A stretch of 64,000 nt of DNA from the NCBI RefSeq assembly GCF_029952525.1, contig NZ_JASAOF010000021.1, forward strand, positions 42,843 to 106,842, written 5' to 3'. A program made the translations under genes and the position numbers. This DNA is from Saccharopolyspora ipomoeae (GTDB lineage: Bacteria > Actinomycetota > Actinomycetes > Mycobacteriales > Pseudonocardiaceae). A model generated the notes under the pieces. That model was not told the DNA's origin. It saw only the letters and a program-made list of their open reading frames with translations, and searched no databases. Below are positions 42,403 to 50,620 of this stretch, one piece after another (the first letter of the stretch is position 1; each line of letters opens with the position of its first letter).

Positions 42403-42462
42403 GTTCTTCCTCGAATCACCCATGATCAAAGTCCGTTTTGCCGGGTCAATTCGAGGAAGAAC
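42403..42462. repeat. family-A inverted repeat (TTCCTCGAA type), copy 1
   Basis: GTTCTTCCTCGAAT (42403-42416) and ATTCGAGGAAGAAC (42449-42462) are a perfect 14-bp inverted repeat with a 32-base centre. It lies 24 bases after the DUF305 gene (minus strand), so it can act as its terminator. The same arm sequence occurs at the 3' end of the CobW gene (56345-56406), making this a dispersed repeat. Confidence 0.75.
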
Positions 42463-42485
42463 CGTCCCTCGCTGACGCTCCCGGA

Positions 42486-43106
42486 TCAGTGCTGGGTGAG
42501 CATCGTGCGCATCGAGTCGATCTCGGACTGCTGGCTGATCATGATCTCGCGGGCCATCTGCTGGGCGTCGGGGAAGCGGCCCTTGTCGACCTCGGTGCGG
42601 GCCATCGCCACCGCGCCCTCGTGGTGCTTGATCATCAGCATCAGGAACTTCTGATCGAACTCGGCGCCCTTGGCCTGGCCCAGGGCCGCCATCTCGTCGC
42701 TGGACATCATGCCGGTCATGGCGTGACCGCTGTGGTCGCCGTGGCCGGTCGCGTTCCAGTCGCGCAACCAGCCGTTGAGCTTGGCGATCTCCGGGCCCTG
42801 CGCCGCCTCGATCCGCGCGGCCAGGTCCTTGACCTGCTGGGACTCGGCGTTGGTGGCGGCCATCCGGGACATGTCGAGCGCCTGCTGGTGGTGCGGCACC
42901 ATGCCCTGGGCGAACATCACGTCGACGTCGTTGTGCTCGGGCGCGGCGGGCTGCTCGGGTGCGGGCTGCTCCGGTGCGTGGTCGCCGTGCGCGGTGTGCG
43001 CCGGGGGAGCCGCCGGGGCGGCGTCGTCGGGCTGGCCGCAGCCGGCCAGCAAGGACAGGGACAGGGCGGCGCCGAACGCGGCGACACCCGTGCGGGCGTG
43101 CTTCAT
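42486..43106 (-). CDS. DUF305-domain lipoprotein
   Basis: A 206-residue exported protein. The signal peptide ends in the lipobox LLAGC (Cys at about residue 23). A His/Pro-rich linker (HTAHGDHAPEQP) follows, then a ferritin-like DUF305 four-helix domain with FAQGMVPHHQQALDM and LMLMIKHHEGAVAMA. The paired His/Met motifs suggest copper binding. Same strand as, and downstream of, the CsoR and DUF6153-like genes, so probably part of a copper-response set. Confidence 0.9.
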   Translation of the reverse strand: MKHARTGVAAFGAALSLSLLAGCGQPDDAAPAAPPAHTAHGDHAPEQPAPEQPAAPEHNDVDVMFAQGMVPHHQQALDMSRMAATNAESQQVKDLAARIEAAQGPEIAKLNGWLRDWNATGHGDHSGHAMTGMMSSDEMAALGQAKGAEFDQKFLMLMIKHHEGAVAMARTEVDKGRFPDAQQMAREIMISQQSEIDSMRTMLTQH

Positions 43107-43173
43107 CGCTGGGAATACCTCGTGTTCGCTGGGGCTGGATCGGGCGTGACCGGTCGTGCCGGTCCGGTGCCGA

Positions 43174-43524
43174 TCAGCGCCGGAGTACGCAGAGTGCGGC
43201 GAGCCGCCGAGGTAAGGGATCCGGTTGGCGCGCCCGCTCCAGGGTGCGCCGGAAGCGAGGCGGGGGCATCTCGGCGATCACGCCGAGGTCGGCGCGCAGG
43301 CGCGGGGCCAGCAGCGCGAGGAAGGACGCGGCCACCGCCAGGCACAGGTGCAGCAGGTCGTGCTCGTGGGAGCCGTCGTCGTGCTCGGAGGCGGCGGCCT
43401 GGACCTGCGCGGTCGCGGTGTGCTGGGAGTGGTGCGAGTCGTGCTGGGCGGGCACGTGGTGCATCAGCACCACGCCCAGTGCCAGGGCGAGCAGCAGGAC
43501 CCAGCGCAGCGCGGTCGGGCGCAC
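43174..43524 (-). CDS. small His-rich membrane protein (DUF6153-like)
   Basis: About 116 residues. An N-terminal hydrophobic helix (VLLLALALGVVLMHH) leads to a histidine-rich stretch (QHDSHHSQHTA, EHDDGSHEHD), then LLHLCLAVAASFLALLAPRLR, a second helix with a conserved Cys. This matches the actinobacterial DUF6153 pattern as far as I can judge. The start is uncertain: GTG 43524 is used, though translation may begin at a CTG overlapping the csoR stop. His/Cys content and csoR linkage point to copper. Confidence 0.65.
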   Translation of the reverse strand: MRPTALRWVLLLALALGVVLMHHVPAQHDSHHSQHTATAQVQAAASEHDDGSHEHDLLHLCLAVAASFLALLAPRLRADLGVIAEMPPPRFRRTLERARQPDPLPRRLAALCVLRR

Positions 43525-43535
43525 GAGATGATCCG

Positions 43536-43817
43536 TCAGGACTTGACCAGGCGCGCGATCGCGTCGCTGGCCTCGCGGATCTTGGCGTCGGCCTGCTCGC
43601 CGCCCTCGGACATCGCCTCGGACACGCAGTGCTTGAGGTGCTCGTCGAGCAGCCCCAGCGCCACGGCCTGCAGCGCCTTGGTGGTGGCAGAGACCTGGGT
43701 GAGCACGTCGATGCAGTACTCGTCGTCGTCGATCATGCGCGCCAGGCCGCGCACCTGACCTTCGATGCGACGCAGTCGCTTGGCGTAGTCGTCCTTGTTG
43801 TGGGCGTAGCCGTGCAT
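43536..43817 (-). CDS. csoR: CsoR-family copper-sensing repressor
   Basis: A 93-residue all-helical repressor. KRLRRIEGQVRGLARMI is the DNA-binding helix, and the Cu(I) ligands follow the C-H-C pattern: Cys in DEYCIDVL, His and Cys in DEHLKHCV. Copper binding should release it from DNA. A matching operator lies 40-54 bases upstream (43857-43871), implying autoregulation and control of the downstream DUF6153-like and DUF305 genes. Confidence 0.93.
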   Translation of the reverse strand: MHGYAHNKDDYAKRLRRIEGQVRGLARMIDDDEYCIDVLTQVSATTKALQAVALGLLDEHLKHCVSEAMSEGGEQADAKIREASDAIARLVKS

Positions 43818-43856
43818 CGATTTCCCTCCCCTGGACCGGTGGGCCCACCACCTTTA

Positions 43857-43871
43857 TACCCCAGGGGGGTA
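43857..43871. promoter_or_regulatory. CsoR operator
   Basis: TACCCC-AGG-GGGGTA (43857-43871), a perfect 6-bp inverted repeat with G/C tracts, is the form of known CsoR operators. It lies 40 bases upstream of csoR and just after the stop of the next gene upstream. A TTTATA (43853-43858) overlapping it may be the -10 region. Confidence 0.8.
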
Positions 43872-43882
43872 ACTCGGGAAAG

Positions 43883-44104
43883 TCAGAGGAACTCGCCGCG
43901 CACCGCGGGCTTCTCGGCGGGCGCGTCCTGCTCGGTGCGGCGCATCCACAGCCAGCCGCCGAACTGCACGAGCGCGGCGCCGCCGGTGAGCGCGACCGCG
44001 ATGATCGCGTACGTCGGCCAGCCGGTCATCACGCCGAGCACCACGGCCACGACGAAGAACAGCAGCGTGCGGATCAGCAGCACGCCCAGTTGGTTCTTGC
44101 TCAC
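43883..44104 (-). CDS. small two-helix membrane protein
   Basis: A 73-residue protein with two transmembrane helices (LLIRTLLFFVVAVVLGVMTG and YAIIAVALTGGAALVQFGGW) and a charged C-terminal tail. GTG 44104 is preceded by GGAGG. It resembles small actinobacterial DUF4229-type proteins, but I am not certain of the family. Transcribed towards csoR. Confidence 0.65.
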   Translation of the reverse strand: MSKNQLGVLLIRTLLFFVVAVVLGVMTGWPTYAIIAVALTGGAALVQFGGWLWMRRTEQDAPAEKPAVRGEFL

Positions 44105-44233
44105 GACCCCACCTCCGGTGTCCGAGTCTAGGTGCCGGTCCGGTGGCGTCCGTCCGGGCGTGCGGCATTGACGCTGCGTGTTCGCCTGCCTACTTTTGAT
44201 GACAGCTGTCCTCACATCGATCGGAGCGTGGGC

Positions 44234-45154
44234 ATGCCCGAACCGCTGGGTCCGGACTCGTTGATGTGGCGCTACTTCGGCGACTGGCGCGGGCTGCTGC
44301 TCGCGCTGTGGGCCGGGTCGATGCAGAACATGCACCCGCAGCTGGGGGCGGGGGTGGAGGAGCACTCGGAGTTCTTCGACGAGCGGTGGGAGCGGCTCTA
44401 CCGGTCGCTGTACCCGATCGGCGGCGTGGTCTACGACGGTCCGCGCGCGGCCGAGACCGCCAAGCTGGTGCGCGGCTTCCACAACGGCATCAAGGGCGTC
44501 GACAAGCGCGGCAGGCCCTACCACGCGCTCAACCCGGAGACGTTCTTCTGGGCGCACGCGACGTTCCTGGTGATGCCGATCCTGATCAACGAACGCCTCG
44601 GCACGCCGCTGAGCGAGGCGGAGAAGGCGCAGGTCTACGCCGAGGGCGTGCAGTGGTACCGGCTCTACGGCATGAGCATGCGCCCGGTGCCGGAGGACTG
44701 GCCGAGCTTCCAGCGCTACTGGGACCGGATGTGCCGCGAGGAGCTGGAGGTCAACCAGGCCACCCTCGACGTCCGCGACGTCTCCCGCATCGGCAAACCG
44801 CCGCTGGTGCGCTGGCTGCCGGACCCCCTGTGGCGGCTGCTGCGCCCGCCGACGGTGCGCTTGATGCTCTGGCTCACCACCGGCTGCTACGACCCACCGG
44901 TCCGGGAGAAGCTCGGCCTGCGCTGGACCCGCCGCGACGAACTCCTGCTCCGCGTCGGCGGCCGCGCCTTCGGCGCTCTGTGGAAGCTGGTGCCGTTCCG
45001 CTTCCGCTACCACCCGCGCGCCCGCGCGGCCTGGCAGCGCGCCCAGGGGCGCCGCCCGATCGACGCGCCCCTGGTCGAAACCCCGCCCCGCAACTACCCG
45101 CCGGTGGACAAGCGCGGCGACCCGAAGCACTACTTCCCGGCCAACGCCGGGTGA
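44234..45154 (+). CDS. oxygenase MpaB-family protein (DUF2236)
   Basis: A 306-residue protein of the DUF2236/MpaB family: WRYFGDWRGLLLALWAGSMQ near the N-terminus, the FFWAHATFLV motif with its His, and Arg/Tyr-rich YRLYGMSMRPVP. Related proteins include latex-clearing protein Lcp (heme-dependent oxygenase) and fungal MpaB, so an oxidative cleavage role on a hydrophobic substrate is plausible. ATG 44234 fits the conserved start (GPDSLMWRYFGD). Confidence 0.82.
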   Translation: MPEPLGPDSLMWRYFGDWRGLLLALWAGSMQNMHPQLGAGVEEHSEFFDERWERLYRSLYPIGGVVYDGPRAAETAKLVRGFHNGIKGVDKRGRPYHALNPETFFWAHATFLVMPILINERLGTPLSEAEKAQVYAEGVQWYRLYGMSMRPVPEDWPSFQRYWDRMCREELEVNQATLDVRDVSRIGKPPLVRWLPDPLWRLLRPPTVRLMLWLTTGCYDPPVREKLGLRWTRRDELLLRVGGRAFGALWKLVPFRFRYHPRARAAWQRAQGRRPIDAPLVETPPRNYPPVDKRGDPKHYFPANAG

Positions 45155-45157
45155 GGC

Positions 45158-46255
45158 TCACGCCACCGGAACTTCGCGGTGCTCGGTGGCCGAGCGGTAG
45201 CAGGCGTCGATGATCTCGGCGCGGCGCAGGGCCTGGGAGCCGTCGTTGGCGGCCCACTCCTGCGGTGCCGCCAGCAAGCGGATGAAGTTCTCCACCACCG
45301 CGGCGTGCGCGCGGCCCGGCTCGGCGGCGGGCTGGTAGTCGGCGATCTCGCCGTCGACGTCGCGGAAGATCCGCAGGTCGCCGACCGCCTTCTTGGCCGC
45401 GCCCACCGCGCGCAGCTCCGCGCCGCCCTCGGTACCCAGCACGTGGAAGTCCAGCAGATCGGTCGGGTCGCGGAACGCCGCCCACGAGGTCTCCAGGGCA
45501 AGCGCCCCGCCGCCTTCCAGGCGCAGGAACGCCGAGGCGAAGTCCTCGACCTCGAAACCGCCCCGGGCGCGGGCCGTTTCCCAGTTCATGCCGCCGACTC
45601 CGCGACTGCCCAGCTCACCGGAGGTGACGGCGCTGACCGACTCCACCTTCGGCTCGCCGAGCAGGAACAGCGCGTAGTCCAGGACGTGCACGCCGATGTC
45701 GGCCAGCGGCCCGCCGCCGGCCATCTCGCGGCTGGTGAACCAGCTGCCGATGGTGGGGATGCCGCGCCGCCGCATCCACGAGGCCTTGGCGTAGTAGGGC
45801 CGCCCCAGCTCGCCGCTGCCGATGATCCGGCCGAGGGCCTGGACGTCGCCGCGCAGCCGGTGGTTGAACGCCACGTCGAGCACCCGGCCCGCCGCGCGCG
45901 CCGCCTCGACCATCTGCCGGCCCTCGACACCGTTGCGCGCCAGGGGTTTCTCGCTGAGCACGTGCAGCCCGCGCTTGAGCGCGGCGACGCCGATCGGCGC
46001 GTGCAGGAAGTTGGGGACCGCGACGCTCACGGCGTCCAGGTCCGGCAGCTCGACGAGCTGCTCCCAGCTGTCGAACAGGTGCGGAACGCCGTAGCGCTCG
46101 CCCAGCGAGGTGACCACGTCGGTCTCCTGCCCGGCGATCGCCGCGATCTCGACGTTCGGCAGGGCGTCGTAGGCGGCGAGGTGCTGCTGGCCCGCCCAGC
46201 CCGCACCGATGACTCCGACCCGGAACGTGGGGACCCGGAACGTGGGGTCACTCAT
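45158..46255 (-). CDS. Gfo/Idh/MocA-family oxidoreductase 1
   Basis: A 365-residue sugar dehydrogenase-type enzyme. The N-terminal Rossmann domain has VGVIGAGWAGQQHL, and SEKPLARN supplies the EKP catalytic lysine motif. The C-terminal alpha/beta domain includes GGGPLADIGVHVLDYALFL (the catalytic His region). A 15-bp tandem duplication just after the start (46217-46246) repeats PTFRV. It lies downstream of the ROK regulator on the same strand and probably acts on a sugar or inositol derivative imported by the ABC system. Confidence 0.9.
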   Translation of the reverse strand: MSDPTFRVPTFRVGVIGAGWAGQQHLAAYDALPNVEIAAIAGQETDVVTSLGERYGVPHLFDSWEQLVELPDLDAVSVAVPNFLHAPIGVAALKRGLHVLSEKPLARNGVEGRQMVEAARAAGRVLDVAFNHRLRGDVQALGRIIGSGELGRPYYAKASWMRRRGIPTIGSWFTSREMAGGGPLADIGVHVLDYALFLLGEPKVESVSAVTSGELGSRGVGGMNWETARARGGFEVEDFASAFLRLEGGGALALETSWAAFRDPTDLLDFHVLGTEGGAELRAVGAAKKAVGDLRIFRDVDGEIADYQPAAEPGRAHAAVVENFIRLLAAPQEWAANDGSQALRRAEIIDACYRSATEHREVPVA

Positions 46256-46351
46256 GAAGGATCTCCCTCAGACGTCTCGAAGCCGCGCGACCGAGCGGTC
46301 GGTGCGGTGGCGTGAGACAGATCGCATCGTTGCCGCGCGGACGTGCCGGTG

Positions 46352-47575
46352 TCAAGGGATTTCGCGCACCAGGCCCCGGATTCCCTCCGGTGAGAGCACG
46401 TTCTCGATGCCGGCCACCACCGCACCCGCCACGCCCGCGGAACGTCCGAGCGCGCTGTTGGCCAGCGACAGGTTCCGGGTCGCCAGCGGCAGCGCGCGGC
46501 GGTAGACCACGCTGCGGATCCCGGCGAGCAGGTCGTCGCCGACCGAGGTGATCAGTCCACCCAGGACGATCCGCTTCGGGTTGTAGAAGTGCACCAGCAT
46601 CGCCACCACCTCGCCGATGGTGGCCGCCGCGGCGCGGATCGCCCGGACGGCCAGGGGATCGCCGTCGCGCAGCAGCCGGGCCAGGTCGTCTGTGGTCCCC
46701 GGCCCGCCGGACTCGGTGCGCAGCCCGCGGAGCACCGCCGCGGCCGAGGCCACCGCTTCGACGCAGCCGACGTTGCCGCACTGGCAGATCACGTCGTCGG
46801 CCCCGGGCACCCGGATGTGCCCGATGTCGCCGGCCGCGCCGTCGGAACCCCGGTGCAGCTCGCCGTTGGCCGAGACGATGCCGCCGCCGATGCCGGTGCC
46901 GACCTTGAGGAACAGCAGCGGCGACTCGTCGGCGGGCAGTGCCCGCGCCTCGCCCAGGGCCATCAGGTTCACGTCGTTGTCCACCGAGGCCGCGCAGTCG
47001 AACCGGTCGGCCATCGTGTCGCCGACCGGGAACCCGTCCCAGCCCGGCATGATCGGCGGCCGCACCGGCATCCCCATGCGCGAGTCCACCGGTCCGGGCA
47101 GGCCCATGACCAGCGCTTTGACCTGATCGGTGGCGACTCCTGCGCCGCCGACGAGCGAGCGCAGGTGCTCGGTGAGCACGTCCAGCGAGCGCTCCGGGCC
47201 GACCGAGAGGTCCAGCGCCACGTGTCGCTCGGCCAGCAGCTCCTGCCCGAGGTCGGCCACGGCCAGGCGGGTGGAGTGCGCGCCGACGTCGGCGGCCAGC
47301 ACGACCCCGGCGCGCGGGGCGAGGCCCAGCCGGTGCGCCGGACGGCCCCGGCCACCGCCGCTGATCGCGCCCTTCTCGACGACGACCCCGGCGGCCAGCA
47401 GCGCTTCGAGGTGGCTGTTGACGGTGGAGCGGGCCAGTCCGGTGCGCTTGACCAGCTCGGCCCTGCTCTCGGCGGTGCCGGAGGCGATGAGCCTGGTCAG
47501 GCCGCTGAGCACCAGGTTCCCGTCGGCTCGTCCGGACGTGCGCGGCACGGTCAGCCGGACCGGATCCCATCCCAC
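46352..47575 (-). CDS. ROK-family transcriptional repressor
   Basis: A 407-residue regulator. An N-terminal winged helix (ESRAELVKRTGLARSTVNSH) precedes a sugar-kinase-like ROK domain with LAADVGAHSTRLAVAD, DNDVNLMALGE, GTGIGGGIV and the zinc motif CQCGNVGCVE. Starts at GTG 47575 (GGGAAGGGG 7 bases upstream). It probably represses the sugar genes on both sides until its sugar ligand binds. Divergent from the second Gfo/Idh gene. The 183-bp gap includes an AT-rich patch (47598-47635) and an 11-bp direct repeat. Confidence 0.92.
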   Translation of the reverse strand: MGWDPVRLTVPRTSGRADGNLVLSGLTRLIASGTAESRAELVKRTGLARSTVNSHLEALLAAGVVVEKGAISGGGRGRPAHRLGLAPRAGVVLAADVGAHSTRLAVADLGQELLAERHVALDLSVGPERSLDVLTEHLRSLVGGAGVATDQVKALVMGLPGPVDSRMGMPVRPPIMPGWDGFPVGDTMADRFDCAASVDNDVNLMALGEARALPADESPLLFLKVGTGIGGGIVSANGELHRGSDGAAGDIGHIRVPGADDVICQCGNVGCVEAVASAAAVLRGLRTESGGPGTTDDLARLLRDGDPLAVRAIRAAAATIGEVVAMLVHFYNPKRIVLGGLITSVGDDLLAGIRSVVYRRALPLATRNLSLANSALGRSAGVAGAVVAGIENVLSPEGIRGLVREIP

Positions 47576-47717
47576 GCCGAAACCCCTTCCCGGCGATTTA
47601 ACGCTGATTTATGACCGAAAAGAAAATAAACAATAGCTCTTGTCGGCGGAAAAAGCGGATCCTAGCGTGAGTGAGGACGAGAACGGGCGTGAGACACCCG
47701 CCGTTGTCCGCAGTTCC

Positions 47718-47744
47718 ATCGATCACGGATCCAATCGATCACGG
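47718..47744. promoter_or_regulatory. direct repeat ATCGATCACGG, candidate ROK operator
   Basis: ATCGATCACGG at 47718-47728 and again at 47734-47744, 16 bases apart start to start, ends 14 bases before the Gfo/Idh start and its GGGGGAG ribosome binding site. Position fits repression by steric block. Confidence 0.4.
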
Positions 47745-47758
47745 GGGGAGGGGTGCGC

Positions 47759-48889
47759 GTGTGCCCTGGTACGACCAGGCGCGGTGCGGCGATCGTGGGC
47801 GCCGGGATGATCGGCGCCGTGCACCGGCGCTCCGCGCTGCTGGCCGGGGCCGAGGTCGTCGGCGTGCTGGCCTCCAGCCCGCAGCGCTCGCTGGAGAAGG
47901 CGGGGGAGTGGCGGGTCGGCGCCTACGCCTCCTTCGACGAGGTGCTGGCCGACGACCGCGTCGACGTGGTGCACATCTGCACCCCCAACGCCACCCACGC
48001 GCCCTTCGCCGAAGCGGCGCTGGCCGCGGGCAAGCACGTCATCTGCGAAAAACCCCTGGGGATGACGCTGGACGAGGCCGAGCGGATGGCCGCCGCGGCC
48101 GAGAGCAGCGGGCTGGTGGCCACTGTGCCGTTCGTGTACCGCTACCACCCGCTGGTGCGCGAGCTCCGCGCCCGCAGGCAGGCCGGGGAGTTCGGCGACT
48201 GGCACCTGCTGCACGGCAGCTACCTGCAGGACTGGATGCTCGACCCGCACGCCTCCGGTTGGCGCGTCGACCCCGAGAAGGGCGGGGCGTCACGGGCTTT
48301 CGCCGACATCGGCTCGCACTGGTGCGACCTCGTGCAGTGGGTGTCGGGGGAGACCTTCACCGACGTGCTCGCCGAGCTCTCCATCGCCGTGCCCACCCGC
48401 CCGGCCGCCGGCGGCGCCAGCTTCACCGGCCCCACCGGTGATGCGGGCGAACGCGTCGAGGTGCGCACCGAGGACACGGCCGCGCTGCTGCTGCGCACCG
48501 CCAACGGCGTGCTCGGCTCGGCGACGATCTCGCAGGTCGCGGCGGGCCGGAAGAACCGGTTGTGGTTCGAACTCGACGGCTCGGGCGGCAGCGCCGTGTT
48601 CGACCAGGAGAACCCCGAGCGGGTCTGGCTCGGCGGCGCCGAGGGCAACCGCGAGCTGGTCCGCGACATCGGCACCGGATCCGCCGAGCAGCAACGGCTC
48701 TCGACGCTGCCCGCCGGGCACGCGCAGGGCTACGCCGACTGCTTCGACGCCTTCGTCGCCGACACCTACGCGGCCATCGACGGCGAGAACCCCGAAGGAC
48801 TCCCCACTTTCAGCGACGGACTGCGCTCGGCCCGCCTGATCGACGCGGTCGTGCGCGCCGCCGGCAACCGCGACTGGACGAAGGTGTGA
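47759..48889 (+). CDS. Gfo/Idh/MocA-family oxidoreductase 2
   Basis: A 376-residue NAD(P)-dependent dehydrogenase: AAIVGAGMIGAVHRRS, HICTPNATHAPFAEAAL, ICEKPLGMTLDEAERM (EKP), and RAFADIGSHWCDLVQWVSGE (the catalytic Asp/His). GTG 47759 is favoured over GTG 47753 because it gives an 8-base spacing from GGGGGAG. First gene of a plus-strand operon with two TIM-barrel isomerase-like genes. This is the arrangement used for inositol-like or keto-sugar catabolism. Confidence 0.9.
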   Translation: MCPGTTRRGAAIVGAGMIGAVHRRSALLAGAEVVGVLASSPQRSLEKAGEWRVGAYASFDEVLADDRVDVVHICTPNATHAPFAEAALAAGKHVICEKPLGMTLDEAERMAAAAESSGLVATVPFVYRYHPLVRELRARRQAGEFGDWHLLHGSYLQDWMLDPHASGWRVDPEKGGASRAFADIGSHWCDLVQWVSGETFTDVLAELSIAVPTRPAAGGASFTGPTGDAGERVEVRTEDTAALLLRTANGVLGSATISQVAAGRKNRLWFELDGSGGSAVFDQENPERVWLGGAEGNRELVRDIGTGSAEQQRLSTLPAGHAQGYADCFDAFVADTYAAIDGENPEGLPTFSDGLRSARLIDAVVRAAGNRDWTKV

Positions 48890-48891
48890 CG

Positions 48892-49812
48892 ATGCGACTC
48901 GGAATGCTCACCGCGTGCCTCCCGCAGTGGAGCCTCGAACAGATCGCCGACTGGGCGAAGACCAACGGCTACGAGGCGCTGGAGGTCGCGGTCTGGCCCG
49001 GCACCGGCGGCCGCGACTTCGAAGCCGCCCACCTGCCGGTCGCCGACTTCGGCCCGCAGCAGGTCGACGAGACCAAGGCGCTCTTCGAGCGCCACGGCCT
49101 GGAGCTGTCGGCGTTCGCCTACTACGAGAACAACCTGCACCCCGACCCAAAGCGCCGCGAGGAGATCCGCACTCACCTCAAGCACGCCGTCGACGCCGCC
49201 CAAGCGCTCGGCGTGCCCCACGTCGGCACCTTCATCGGCCGCGACTGGACGAAATCCGTGGCCGACAACCTCGCCGAGGGGCAGCGGGTGCTGCCCGAGC
49301 TCGTCGACTACGCCGGTGAGCGCGGCGTGAAGCTCATCGTCGAGAACTGCGTGATGGAGGGCTGGCACCCCGACGGCTACCCCGGCAACCTGGCGTACTC
49401 GCCGGAGCTGTGGGAATGGATGTTCTCGCTGGGCTTCTACCTCAACTGGGATCCCTCGCACCTGACCTGGATCGGCATCGACCCGGTCGAGACCATCGCG
49501 CCCCACATCGACCGGATCGTGCACGCCCAGGCCAAGGACGTCGAGCTCGACCCGGTGGCGCGCAACCGCTACGGGTTCTTCGGCAAGATCGACAAGGGCG
49601 ACAACCCGTTCGACATGGGCTGGTGGCGCTACCGGGTTCCCGGGCTCGGCCAGGTCGACTGGCCGAAGGTCGTCGACCGGCTCTACGAGCACGGCTTCAC
49701 CGGCACCCTGTCGGTCGAGCACGAGGACCCCGTCTGGGGCGGCGACGACGAACGCATCACCCGGGGACTGCGCATCGCCCAGCGCACCCTCCGGCCGTTG
49801 ATCGTGGGTTGA
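48892..49812 (+). CDS. sugar phosphate isomerase/epimerase family protein 1
   Basis: A 306-residue xylose-isomerase-like TIM barrel (AP endonuclease 2 superfamily). It has LGMLTACLPQWSLEQIADWA, YEALEVAVWPG, metal-ligand candidates Glu (LIVENCVMEG), Asp/His (NWDPSHLTW) and His (RIVHAQAKDV), and LSVEHEDP. ATG 48892 is 2 bases after the dehydrogenase stop. It should isomerise or epimerise the keto-sugar made by that dehydrogenase (inference). Confidence 0.88.
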   Translation: MRLGMLTACLPQWSLEQIADWAKTNGYEALEVAVWPGTGGRDFEAAHLPVADFGPQQVDETKALFERHGLELSAFAYYENNLHPDPKRREEIRTHLKHAVDAAQALGVPHVGTFIGRDWTKSVADNLAEGQRVLPELVDYAGERGVKLIVENCVMEGWHPDGYPGNLAYSPELWEWMFSLGFYLNWDPSHLTWIGIDPVETIAPHIDRIVHAQAKDVELDPVARNRYGFFGKIDKGDNPFDMGWWRYRVPGLGQVDWPKVVDRLYEHGFTGTLSVEHEDPVWGGDDERITRGLRIAQRTLRPLIVG

Positions 49813-49839
49813 TCCCTTCCCGGAGAGGAACGAGATCCT

Positions 49840-50619
49840 GTGCCGACACTGTCCGTCCAGCTCTACAGCGTCCGCGACGAGCTGGCCGCCGACCAGCCCG
49901 GAACCCTGGCCCGCCTCGCCGAGATCGGCTTCCGCCACGTCGAACCGTTCGGCCTGGGCTCGCTGACCCGCAGCCAGGACGAGAGGTTGGCCGCAGCCCG
50001 CGAGTTGCGCGCCGACCTCGACGCCGCGGGGCTGGCGGTCTCGGCGACCCACGCCGCCCTGCCGAGCGTCGCCGAACTCGCCGAGGAGTGCGCCGAACTC
50101 GGCGCCGACACCGCGTTCATCCCGCACCCGCGCCAGGTCCCCGGTTTCGGCGAGGAGACCTTCGGCGACACCGCGAGCCTCGACGCGTTCGCCGACGCCC
50201 TCGGCCAGGCCGCCGCCGACGCCCCGCCCGGTCTGACCCTCGGCTACCACAACCACTGGTTCGAGTGGGCCCCGCTGCCCGGCGGCCCGGCCTACGACCG
50301 CTTCTGGCAGCGCACCCACCCCGACCTGCGCGCCGAGCTCGACGCCTACTGGGCCCAGGCCGCGGGTGCGAACCCCGCCGAGGTGCTGCGCTCCCTGGGC
50401 GAGCGCGCGATCGCCGTGCACCTCAAGGACGGCCCGGCCACCCGGGACACCCCGCAAACCCCGCTGGGCACGGGCGCCCTCGACGTCGTCGAAGTCCTCG
50501 ACGCCGCCCGCGAAACCCCTTGGCACGTCGCGGAGATCGACACCACCTGCCTGGACTCCTTCGTCCTGCTCACCAGCAACGCCGCAGTCCTGCGCACCCA
50601 CGGCTCCACCTTCGCCTGA
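49840..50619 (+). CDS. sugar phosphate isomerase/epimerase family protein 2
   Basis: A 259-residue member of the same TIM-barrel superfamily: LSVQLYSVRDELA, FRHVEPFGLG, LGYHNHWFEW, AIAVHLKDGPA and WHVAEIDTTCLD. GTG 49840 follows GAGAGGA by 10 bases. It ends one base from the stop of the convergent arabinofuranosidase gene. Low similarity to its neighbour suggests a different step of the pathway rather than a recent duplicate. Confidence 0.87.
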   Translation: MPTLSVQLYSVRDELAADQPGTLARLAEIGFRHVEPFGLGSLTRSQDERLAAARELRADLDAAGLAVSATHAALPSVAELAEECAELGADTAFIPHPRQVPGFGEETFGDTASLDAFADALGQAAADAPPGLTLGYHNHWFEWAPLPGGPAYDRFWQRTHPDLRAELDAYWAQAAGANPAEVLRSLGERAIAVHLKDGPATRDTPQTPLGTGALDVVEVLDAARETPWHVAEIDTTCLDSFVLLTSNAAVLRTHGSTFA

Positions 50620-50620
50620 T

